Below the pieces are notes generated by a model that saw only the letters and a program-made list of their open reading frames with translations, ran no database searches and had not been told where the DNA came from. Below, one piece after another: positions 46,587-57,217 of a stretch of 64,000 bases of DNA. The position numbers and the translations under genes were made by a program. Within the stretch, counting starts at the first letter, position 1. Each line of letters opens with the position of its first letter. Source of the stretch: Hofstenia miamia (Eukaryota > Xenacoelomorpha > Acoela); contig SCFE01000092.1 in NCBI GenBank assembly GCA_004352715.1, positions 1,427,966 to 1,491,965 on the forward strand, written 5' to 3'.

Positions 46587-46786
46587 TAATTATTTCTCAC
46601 TTTTTATTTATAATTATGATAACGAAATATGTATAACATAATATCTAAAAATATTTATTTCTTAGAAAAAACTGTAACACAATATGGAAGTATTTTTGGT
46701 GATATTTTGTATAACCTATTTCAGTATAAGGTCAGTAGTTCTATTGTTTATGTCTATATTGTACCTTAATTTTTAAACCTGTTTTT

Positions 46787-47016
46787 TTGTATTTCATTGT
46801 TTAGCAAAAAAGAATTGTTCATGAAATTATCGGCATCTGATTACTGTTTTGTATAATCTATATTTTCCTCTTCTGAGTCTAAGGTATACATTATTACTTT
46901 TAATGCAAACCGTAATTCATAACAAGTATGTTTTTCAGTATTTCTTTGATTGGCAAAAAAGATTTTTTCATGAAATTATCAGCATCTAATAACTCTTTTT
47001 GCAGATTATATAATCT
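46787..47016 (+). repeat. Two diverged direct repeats with ~146-bp period
   Basis: The block around 46805-46845 (GCAAAAAAGAATTGTTCATG, then AAATTATCGGCATCT) recurs around 46952-46990 (GCAAAAAAGATTTTTTCATG, then AAATTATCAGCATCT). Function unknown. Confidence 0.6.
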
Positions 47017-47087
47017 ACATGCTGACACAATCAAATATTGGCTGCTTATCTTCGTTCCAATCGTCAAAAGAAATTTTTTTGGTAAAT

Positions 47088-47640
47088 NGTTTTACACCAA
47101 CCAATGACATATGGCAATTCACAGTATACAGTATAAGAGGCACAATTTCTATGTTGTATTTCCTACAAATTTCAAAATTTATGTCCAGCAGGTGCTACGC
47201 CACTAAAATTGATTTACTATAAATAGTTTTTTTAGTTTCTCAATTTGTACCCCGGAAAATAAAAAATTTATATTTCAACCCCTAATATCAACAAAACCTA
47301 TGTATGAAAGCCCTTTCGAGAGCCACCAAAAATAGTTAATTTCAAATTATGAAACGATTAACGCCAAAAAATACAAACATGAAGGAATTCAAAAGCAAAC
47401 ATATCCTCATTTTGTCGTTGCACTTATTCATTTTACTTAAACTAAAATTTTGGCACTTCAACACTTAAACTTACCAAGAGAAATATAATTATATCCTCAT
47501 GTGGGAAAGCTAAAATTGATTGAATATAAGTTCTCTAAACAGCACCTTTCTTAACTGATTCTTTTAAACAGGTAAGTTAATTATAGATGTAAATGTAACC
47601 ACTACTTAAGTAAGCCCTAATAAAATACGTTCGTTTCTCA

Positions 47641-47690
<50 letters not shown>

Positions 47691-47814
47691 ATATGTGTAT
47701 ATATATATATAGACATTGTCGCATATATATGGTCATTAGATTTAATATTTTTTCAAAGATGCAAATTGCCTGCATTGTCAATGGTTCGTACTTCATGCAG
47801 CTAACAAGGTATTC
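47088..47814. other. Non-coding with TA/TATG arrays
   Basis: An isolated N at 47088 and a TA-rich compound array at 47640-47711; nothing else recognised. Confidence 0.4.
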
Positions 47815-48130
47815 TTGATGTCCAGTCGTTGCCATAATGTGGGTTTTGCATGGGCATTAAATGATGGGGTGTATGTAGGCGAAAAGTGGGGAAGGCATGG
47901 GTTAATCGTGGGCTGCCCATGTGGGGCATTATGTGAGCTTTACATGGACTTTGCACTATCTGCTAATGGTGGGGAGAATGTAGGCAAAAAGTGTGGTAAA
48001 GTATGGGCTAAGCTTGGACTGCCCATGGTGAGCACTGAGTGGGTTTTTGTCTCATTTCAATGGGCGTCATGTGGGGTCCATGCTTTACACCACATGCGTA
48101 CTACATGGGCCCCATGTCGCTCTTTTGGTG
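47815..48130. repeat. GC-rich imperfect repeat patch (GCCCATGTGGGG type)
   Basis: Repeated short words such as GCCCATGTGGGGC, GTGGGCAAA/GTAGGCGAAAAGTGGGG, CATGGGCCCCATG and GGGTTTTTGT recur imperfectly. The patch is far more GC-rich than its neighbours. The 119-codon frame here is Gly/Trp/Cys-rich because of the repeat and is unlikely to be a gene. Confidence 0.6.
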
Positions 48131-48174
48131 GGCAAACCTTGAAAATGTCTTACTGGATAGTATGGACTGAGTAA

Positions 48175-48345
48175 AGGAGGTTCCAATAAGATACCCTGAA
48201 GTTTTTGTAACAGCCATGGCAATTTGCCTTGTAGAAATTGAACCAGGGGAGAATACATTAATTTCCATAAAGTCCCGCAACCAAAGCATATTATCCAAGC
48301 TGATAAAGCCAGCTCTGAAAAAGGAAAAAAGAGAAGAAATACACT
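48175..48345 (+). pseudogene. Coding-like remnant, unknown origin
   Basis: An open plus-strand stretch reads RYPEVFVTAMAICLVEIEPG, ENTLISIKSRNQSIL and SKLIKPALKKEKREEIH. It looks protein-coding and is probably an internal piece of a mobile-element protein, since it adjoins the GC-rich repeat patch. I do not recognise the family. The minus-strand frames here are its shadows. Confidence 0.35.
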
Positions 48346-49965
48346 TAGGGCAATAAAGAAGGGGTTTCTAGACAAAGAAAAGTAACAAGAAGGCGCATTG
48401 TATGGGTCTGGGAAGTTCTAAATAAAAGAAGTTGAACTTGAACATACTTTTTCACCAACTTATAATTTTTGTGCAGTGATATCTCCCAAACTGTTTTGTG
48501 TAGAGATGTGAAATTATACATACATGTAGAGAAAGAGTTGCTCTAGTGGATGAATAAAATAGATTTTGATGAAAATTTATAATTACAGAGTTATGTACTT
48601 AATTAGTAAGTACTCATATCATAATTTATCATATAAGCTTTCTGTGAGAAAATATTTTTCTTCTTATGCATTGAAGGTTTAAAGGAGCTAATTCATCCAA
48701 TGCAGGTTTTCAAGAGCTTTCATATGATACCTTGGTTGGTAATATGTTGGTTATAATTTTCAAGTTATCACTGTTTAAATAATATGTAAATTAGAATTAA
48801 TTATGCTACGCACACTAATTAGCTAATTAGCATAACTGAAAAAAATTTGCAAAAATTTCCCTTTTTAAGTATATTACACAAGATCTTGTGAACATATGCC
48901 CAAATTTCTGCATTTAACTGAAAAAACATCTAATTAGGGGCTAACCACCTTAAAGCATTTACTTAAATTAACTAAAGCTACTGATGTGAACAAATTTTGA
49001 TTTTAATGTCATTTGATCTTGTCTGGGATTGATAAAATCATAGCACTTGATATTTGATAAGATCTGCTAGTAATTAATAAACTTGTACATTTATACAGCT
49101 AAAAGTTTTTCAACTGTTTTTTTGGAAAAGGTGGGTTATGTTAATTGGTTGGTAGTTCATGGGACCAATGGGTCTCCTTTTGTTATTCACAATATAATTT
49201 ATAAAAATTTTGAATGTAAGCTGTGATTTGAAGCAAAATTTCTGCAGGAATTCTTAGGTATAATAATGATGCAACACTTACTGTCATACAGAAGGTGAAA
49301 TTCATTATTCTATCATGCAATTGTGTAGCATAACTGCATCAATTATCTATTTTAGTTTCGGCATTGATGAATTTAGTTCTTTTTTAAATTGTGAAATTTT
49401 AGCTTAATTATTTCCATTTAAATTATTACTCAGTATTTTTGTTAGCTTAAAAGTTTATTGTACAGAACATGTTATATTTATTCATGCTTAGCAACAGTGT
49501 ACTATTTTTTGATTCCTTCACACATATTGTTTGTATATATAGTTTGATTTATTCATTTTTTGGATTGGCAGTTATTCTCAGTAAATCCTTTTTACCTTAT
49601 TATCTTGACTTTACTTTTATAAAATTAGTTTCTAATTTTTCAACTGCATTGTTAAAGGACACACATTTGGTGGACAAGCTGGTTAATGGTAATCCCTTAA
49701 CTAGGTTAGGCATATGGTTAGGGCCCTTGTAATGCTATTCATCTATAACAAAATTTATCATTATTGCTTTCACCTAAATAGCACAAGATGAGAAATGCAT
49801 TGAGCTTAGGTTATTCTAATTAGCACTTAGGTTCACTACTTCTCAATCTAAGTAAGGCTCTAGTCTTATACAACTCTTCTAAAAGGTTAGTAAAAATGTT
49901 TTTGTAGCAACTATAATAAACTAAAAAATAATTATGTCAAATCTCAATTTATCATTTTTTCATCT
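48346..49965. other. Non-coding, nothing recognised
   Basis: Less homopolymeric than the rest of the window; possibly part of a larger old insertion spanning 47.8-52.9 kb, but no ends were defined. Confidence 0.3.
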
Positions 49966-51783
49966 AAAGGTGTGCTGTGATGACAATCTTTTGATGCATA
50001 TCATTTGATATATGTCAAAAAGATGCTTGTCTGAATGCATATCATTCAAATTAATGTCAAAACAGCTGCATCTTTTTTATGTAGATCAAAAGATGATCAT
50101 CTTAACTCACATTATTCATTTGAACAATCAGCAATTAATATAGAATCATGGGGGACCTCTGACTACCCAAGCAGTATTAGGTAACTCAAGTAACAGTTAG
50201 AAGGTTGCAAAGGCTACCACTGTAGATAGTAACATGTATTCCAACAGAAAACAGAACATTGGTAGTTCACCAGTTCAATAAAGAAAACAGCAAAATAGTT
50301 CACCAAGAATTATCCTCCAATAGTGACCAAATCACATGGCATCATGCTGAAGTGGCATCCTCAAATTGATCCAAACTCATCAAGGTGCTAATTGTGTTTC
50401 TCTAGTTGTTAATTTCTAGCTCAACTAAAGCAGATCTCAATTGTTGTTATTTCCTCAGTCTATATAAATAAACAATAATTATCACATGTAGTAACCATGC
50501 ATTTGCATTCACCAGCAGTATATTATCATCACTGTGTAAATTATTAAGTGCAATGTACAAACAGAAATGATTGAATAAAAGTTGTTATTTCCTTATACTT
50601 AATCATAGCTCTAACTGAATGCAGTACCACAATTTGGGCTGCCAACTATTAGAGAGCATGTTGTTGCCCTAGACACAGTGGAGTAACTCCCAAATTGTTG
50701 CTGGAACTTAAGTAATAATTATTTCACAACAATCCATAGAAGAATCTAAAATGGTTAGCTTAATAAAGAAATCAAAAAAGATCAAACATGATTGAAGTGA
50801 GACAAATTATATTGTGCAATCACTACAGGTTTCTCAAGTATTTATAACAAATCAAATATTATTACCTGTTCAGGTTATACAAATTTCACATTCAAGTTCC
50901 CTTGCAAAATTATAGAACAATAACACATTGATCTAAAATGAGGGGACAGATCATTATAATTTTGTATAACTGCACTTGAAAACTTGATAGTGAAAAATCA
51001 CAATGTCAATGTCATGTAACAAACTAATCTAACTAATTATAAGGCACTATTTAGCACTAATACAAGTGACAAATGATAAAAACCAAAAAAGGGGGCCCTG
51101 AGTAACTCTACATTAATGACTTTGTTTTGGTGACAGATTCTCTCAAGTAGCCATGAGTCCTAAAACACAAAGATTTTAAAGCTCAACTAATTCAACTTTA
51201 AAATGAACCTTGATGATATTGAATTCTAAATGTTCCAATTTTTTAACAAAAAGCAGTTATTCCTTTCAATGAAGCAATATTGGATTTTCACAAGTCAAGC
51301 TACTGTATTGTCCATATATTTTACATGCATGTATAACTAATTGAAATCATTTATAAACCAGGATTCCTGTATGTATTGAAATTATATTGTTCAATTGTAT
51401 AATTACAAACAAACTTTAAACAAGTAATTTCATTTGTTTGAACAATCAGCAATTAACTACTGGGTCTTGGCAATATTATAAATATTAAATCAAATTCTTT
51501 TTAATTTTAATGTTTTGAATCAGTAATTGAGGTGTTGATTATAAACTCCCTAATGAGAGAAAAACACAATTCCCATTAAACTTAATAAACAAATGGTCAT
51601 GCATCAAAATAATGCTCATCTGAATGCAATTTCATCAAATTGATGTACATCAAAAAGATGCTTGTCTGAACACTCCCAAATTTTCTTAGATGCATCAAAA
51701 AAGATATGCCACAAAGATGCTTGTCTGAATGCACTTTCATCAAAAGATGTGCATCAAAGATGTTAGTCTGAAAGCAGCTTAAG
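49966..51783. repeat. 1.8-kb block bounded by inverted GATGCATC-type repeats
   Basis: The left edge AAAGGTGTGCTGTGATGACA then ATCTTTTGATGCAT resembles the right edge read inward, AAGCTGCTTTCAGACTAACA then TCTTTGATGCAC. The phrase AAAAAGATGCTTGTCTGAA recurs near both edges (49998-50036, 51643-51670, 51710-51730). No coding frame inside. Probably a non-autonomous DNA transposon with multiple subterminal motifs. Confidence 0.45.
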
Positions 51784-52912
51784 GAACACAGAAATTTATT
51801 TAAAATATTGAAATTAATGTTTGTGATAATGAATTATTTAAAGAACATGTGTAAATGACCTTGTTGTACTATTAGACAATGACATAAAATTTAATCATTT
51901 TCTGTCCCAAAAACTGAATTAGTTGGTATCTGGAATCAAATAGTTGCACAATTTCCATTTTTCAAGTAGAACTAATAAATTCATGTTTGCTGAGTCATTT
52001 AATCACTGTGCATTTCCTTTTCAAAATATAACATCACAAAAATATTAATCACTATCAATGGGCACTTACAACACTTAATTATATTGAAAGACATGCATCT
52101 ATAGCACAATTAAGATTATCATATAATATCTTAACTTCAAGTTGCTTTTTCAGTATCAATCTCTATGAATGATCCATAAATTTATGTATGAAATAAATTC
52201 ATTAGGTTTCCTATTATGATTATATGAAAGTAAAAAAAAGGAATAAAATGTTTTTTATCATTAATAATAATCAAATGCATTTTCTTTCTGATGATTAATT
52301 AATTAAGTATAGATAATAACGTGAGAAAAATTATAAACACTTCAAGAAGAAAAGCAGGCAAATATTATTGAATAAACAAAATTATTGGTCATAGAAAATA
52401 AACTCAGTGCATGGTCAAATTATTTTTAAAAGCTGCCCCATAATTAAAAATGCATTTGTAAAAATTTTTGCAGGAATTTGTTTATTTTTTAGTTTGTAGA
52501 CCTTGCATAAATTTTAGACAAAATTAACTATGCTCTATCTATTATTTTACACTTCAGCTTCTTTATTTTTGTCAAAGAACTTTAAATTACTTCAAAATAT
52601 TTTAATTTATTGTAGATTTTGAAAAGCTTGACTTAACTGCAAATTTTCTTGAAGAATATTCTTTGCCTCAAATGTAAATTTTGAAATGTTTAAATAAGTT
52701 CACAAAATCCAATCAATGCACTTGGAATAGAAATGCACTCCAAAATACTGCCAAAAAATCAATTCCTTGGCATTTTAGTTTCTTCATGAATAGCAAAAAT
52801 TGTATGTGTAATATTATATTATTATTTTATGTTTTCCTTAAGCAAAATTAGCTTAAGAACCTCAGAAATATAGCATAATTAGAAGAATTCAGAATGTAAA
52901 TACTAGTACTCA
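51784..52912. other. Non-coding, nothing recognised
   Basis: No supportable feature. Confidence 0.4.
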
Positions 52913-52920
52913 AACAGAAT

Positions 52921-53275
52921 CAGGGTTTTTGAGTCGAGTTTGAGTTACTAGAACTGAGTTTGAGTTTTATTTTTTGAGTTTGAGTTCTAGCATTTTATTA
53001 AATGAAATTCAGAGTTCAATCGAGTTTTTGTTCTAATTCTGAGTTTTTTATAGTAAAAGACGTTTATTTTACAATAATTCTAAACTAAAAAATAGTTTTT
53101 GTGATTGGTAAAAAAATTTCCATTTAAGAAATTTAATTTTTATGGAATTTTCAAGTGGATTTTTGAATGAGTTTGAGCTTGTGTTTTGATGATTTCTCTT
53201 CCAAGTTTTTCCATTCGAGTTTTGCGCGCTTATTTGAGTTCGAATTCTTAACATTCTGAGTGCTCGAAAACCCTG
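52921..53275. mobile_element. hAT-type miniature element upstream of alpha-actinin
   Basis: Left end CAGGGTTTTTGAGTCGAG, right end read inward CAGGGTTTTCGAGCACTC. Flanks AACAGAAT (52913-52920) and AACTGAAT (53276-53283) match at 7 of 8 positions, as expected for a hAT target duplication. Inside, GAGTTTGAGTT is repeated several times on the left half. The right edge is 247 bp before the alpha-actinin start codon. Confidence 0.7.
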
Positions 53276-53521
53276 AACTGAATAGCTTGAATTAAAAAAT
53301 TCCTAATCTTATCTCTAAAATTTCAAAAAATAACAATTAATTCCTGGAGATGTTATTTTGAAATATGGGACAAATAATTTAACTGCACAGAAATTTGATA
53401 GCTATGACATTTCAGCAATACTCATTTTGACAAAATTGAGAATAATTATGTTCACTTTCTAGTAATTGCACTGCATTAATTTCATTGTATTATGTAAATA
53501 GTTCATATAAGGGAATTTACA

Positions 53522-53632
53522 ATGGGCGAATATTATGGAAATTGTTATGAACCTCCTTATGATGATGATTTGTATGATGAAGATATTGATGAATATTTAC
53601 TAGACACAGAATGGCAAAAGCAGCAACGAAAG
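53522..53632 (+). CDS. Actn: Alpha-actinin exon 1: acidic N-terminal leader
   Basis: 37 codons from [16 protein letters not shown] to WQKQQRK. The Tyr/Asp/Glu-rich leader is variable between species, while the final W-x-x-Q-Q-R-K is the universal lead-in to CH1. Ends in phase 0 at a GTAATC donor; intron 1 is only 40 nt. Confidence 0.9.
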
Positions 53633-56600
53633 GTAATCATAATTCTGAATATTAATTCTTTACGTAACTTAGACCTTTACTGCTTGGTGCAATTCCCATT
53701 TGCGGAAAGCTGGCACGCAAATTGATGATATAGAACATGATTTTAAGAATGGATTAAAACTTATGTTGCTTTTGGAAATTTTGTCTGGTATACGCTTGCC
53801 TGCTCCCGATAGAGGAAAAATGAGATTTCATAAGATTGCGAATGTAAATAAAGCTTTGGAATTCATATCAAGCAAGGGTGTTAAATTAATTTCGATCGGT
53901 GCAGAAGGTAGTTATAAAATCATTTCAAATCAAAAACTTTTTTTAGAAATCGTCGATGGTAATCTTAAAATGACTCTAGGAATGATATGGACTATTATTT
54001 TACGATTTGCTATCCAAGACATTTCAGTTGAAGGTAGTATTTGGCAAAGTTCTGTTGTTAGATTTTTGAGATTTCCATTAACTTTGGAATTTTATTTTTT
54101 AAGTTTCGTAATTTTGTTTTATTTTTGCAGCAACGGAGGAAGGTAAGGTGATTTTCGGGGTTTTGAATGTCTATTTGAATTTGATGCATTTACTGCTTTT
54201 AGAATTAACAGCCAAAGAAGGTCTGTTACTATGGTGTCAAAGGAAGACTCAACCTTACAAAAATGTTAATGTCAAAAATTTTCATTTGAGGTTAGTTTTA
54301 TTATATTTGCACTATCCCCCATTTATCTGTATATACTATTAGCTTCAAGGATGGATTAGCATTTTGTGCTTTAATCCATCGACACCGACCAGAGCTCATT
54401 AATTATGACAGCTTAAGAAAGGTATTTGGGTTGTGTTTACACCCTGCACGGCTTTAGCATGAATTCAATTAACCATTCCCTTGTTTGTAATATAATGGTG
54501 ATGGTTATATTTGAATTAGGCATTAATCATCATAGAAATTAATTTGTATTTAACATTTCTGCATGTTCATTATATATGAACTTTTAAGTAGTTTTCAGTA
54601 ATAAATTAACAACATTTTTACCTTTAATGAATTATATTTGAAGAAATGACATTTGTTTAAAAATAACCACCCCACAGGAATAACCGCATTATCAAGATTT
54701 TCGAAGAAGCTAAATTTTTAATAAAACCCTTCTGTTCCTAATTTTGCATTTTATTTTACAAAAAATTCAAATTAAGAAATTTACACGTTTTTTGGCCCTT
54801 TTCAATGTACAATTAATTTGCCTTACTTGCAAACATCAATTTCTTGATGTATTCATATCTAATCTAACGAATAAAAAAGAGTTAAAGCAAAATTATTATT
54901 AAAATGTTCTCATAGCAAATTTAATAATCATGTTTATAAAAGTTTCCAGTAAGAATTTAAAAATAGTTTTAGCTTTCATGAAGAATAAAGTTCCTTATAA
55001 TTTAACTACTTCATTAAATCGTGTTCATAAAAAATGTTGTTTTTTACTTAGAGTGAGTGAATTCACTTCATTGATCTGGTGTGTTTTCAATGGCTAACTG
55101 GTGTTCAGAATTTCTTTATATTAATTATATTTTTCGCCCTGCTGCGGAAGCTCTAATCTAAATTTTATTAGCTAAATGTATTTATAATACTATTTCCATT
55201 CATGTCTAACAATCCATCACGCTCATTTTCAATAATTCATTTGCTGTAAATATTTTCTTTTAAAAGAATTCATATTAAAGTTTGCTCATTGATAGTAATG
55301 TTTCTCTAAATTATTGTTTATGCACCATATTGAATATAACTTCCATATCATATCTAGCGGCTTGGATAATTTTTTCATATATTCTTTTTTATTGTTTAGG
55401 ATGATCCATACACTAATCTTCGCACTGCTTTTGAGGTAGCTGAACGACATTTGGATATACCAATTATGTTGGATGCAGATGGTTGTTTTATTTAAAATAT
55501 TAGCAATTTATTTGCTTTTTAGACCTTGTGGACACTGCTAAGCCGGATGAACGTGCAGTGATGACTTACGTTTCGTGCTATTATCATGCATTTGCTGGTG
55601 CGCAAAAGTCTGATACGGCAGCTTCGCGAATTACGCGAGTTCTTAAAGTGCACCAAGACAATGAAAGGCTTATGGAGAATTATGAAACACTAACTAGTGA
55701 TGTAAGTACTTTCAAAATTGAGCAATTGAGTATTACTCCGAAATGATCTATTTTCGGTTAATTTATTGTTTCTATGACTAAAATACTTAATTAGTAGCAA
55801 TGAATTGATTTTTAATGTTTTAACCCAAGAGAAATGTGCAGATGAAAGTGCTGCAATTGCAAAGGTAGCATCAAAAATTTATCTCATTCTAATAGTTCTG
55901 TTTTTAAATCATTTCAAATCCAAAATTTACATTCTAAGATATTCATAGCTAATTTAGCGTTTGCTTGATGAATTAATAATTAGTAATCTTTTTCCAATTC
56001 TTTGCAAACTGCGATTTATTGTTGAAAGAAAAATTGGAAATACCCAAAATGAAGCCATTTGATTTTCTATTTCTGGAAATTGTACTTCTCCTTAATCAGG
56101 ATCGGTGGAAAGGTATTAACAATTTTTTCTACATAAACACGTTAATTTGCTCTACAACGACAAAAAGATCGTAAAACAACAAAAGTTATTAATAATAGTA
56201 ATACAATGTTGTGCGTCTATAATTGACGCCTTTATAATAAATTACTCTTGTAACGAACGAAAACTTGATTACGAATTTTTTCCTTAGTTAACCGCCTTGG
56301 AGGAATGCCTTTATAACGAACTATTCTTCTAGCGAGCATGTTTTTGAAGCCCGATTAGGCCCGTAACGAACATTGTTTGACGTCCCCTTCACTGTTCGTT
56401 ATAGGTCCATACTGTAATGAGCAAAACAAAAATACTTTTAAAGACAGAATGATAATTTACAATAAGAAGATAAGAACGAGAGTTAAATTAAAGTGGGGAA
56501 AGATTGAATTGAAAAGGAGCCGAACAATAATCAGAAAGTTGGCAGTAGAAATAATGCGGTGAGGAAAGAGTTGTTGGTCCGTGTATAAAGAAATAAAATA

Positions 56601-57181
56601 TAAGCATCACAACGTGTAGAGTAAAAAATTGATAATTATTTTAAACTTTTTATTATATGCTTATATTTTGTTATGGCTAAACATAATCAAAAGAGCTCAT
56701 TATCGTAATGCTTTGTTAAGTAATGTTAAAATTCGGCTTTTTGCAGGTATTCTTATTTACTATAATAAATATAGTATGGCAACGCTTAACGAACTATCTA
56801 TCAGGTCTCTCCGATTATTATTTGAAGAATATTATTAATAGTGTAATAATTTATGCATAAAATAACTAAATTATTTATTCTCACTGAAGATCCCAGAGTT
56901 AGAAAGGGTCCTCTTTTTCCTGAACCTAGGCCGAAATGGCCCGTATATATTAGAACCGGGCTATTTAAACAGTAAAAATCGGTACCATTATATATATATA
57001 TATATATATNNNNNNNNNNNNNNNNNNNNNNNNNNNNNNNNNNNNNNNNNNNNNNNNNNNNNNNNNNNNNNNNNNNNNNNNNNNNNNNNNNNNNNNNNNN
57101 NNNNNNNNNNCTGAACCTAGGCCGAAATGGCCCGTATATATTAGAACCGGGCTATTTAAACAGTAAAAATCGGTACCATTT

Positions 57182-57217
<36 letters not shown>

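Noticed and set aside
47815-48174. 119-codon Trp/Gly/Cys-rich frame
   Set aside because: Generated by the GCCCATGTGGGG-type repeat; no family features.
53700-54146. 148-codon frame as the actinin coding unit
   Set aside because: It reads through two introns; protein similarity stops exactly at the splice sites.
55844-55865. Possible extra alpha-actinin exon before GTAGCATC in intron 8
   Set aside because: Lengths shift the frame and the protein joins exon 8 to exon 9 without missing residues.
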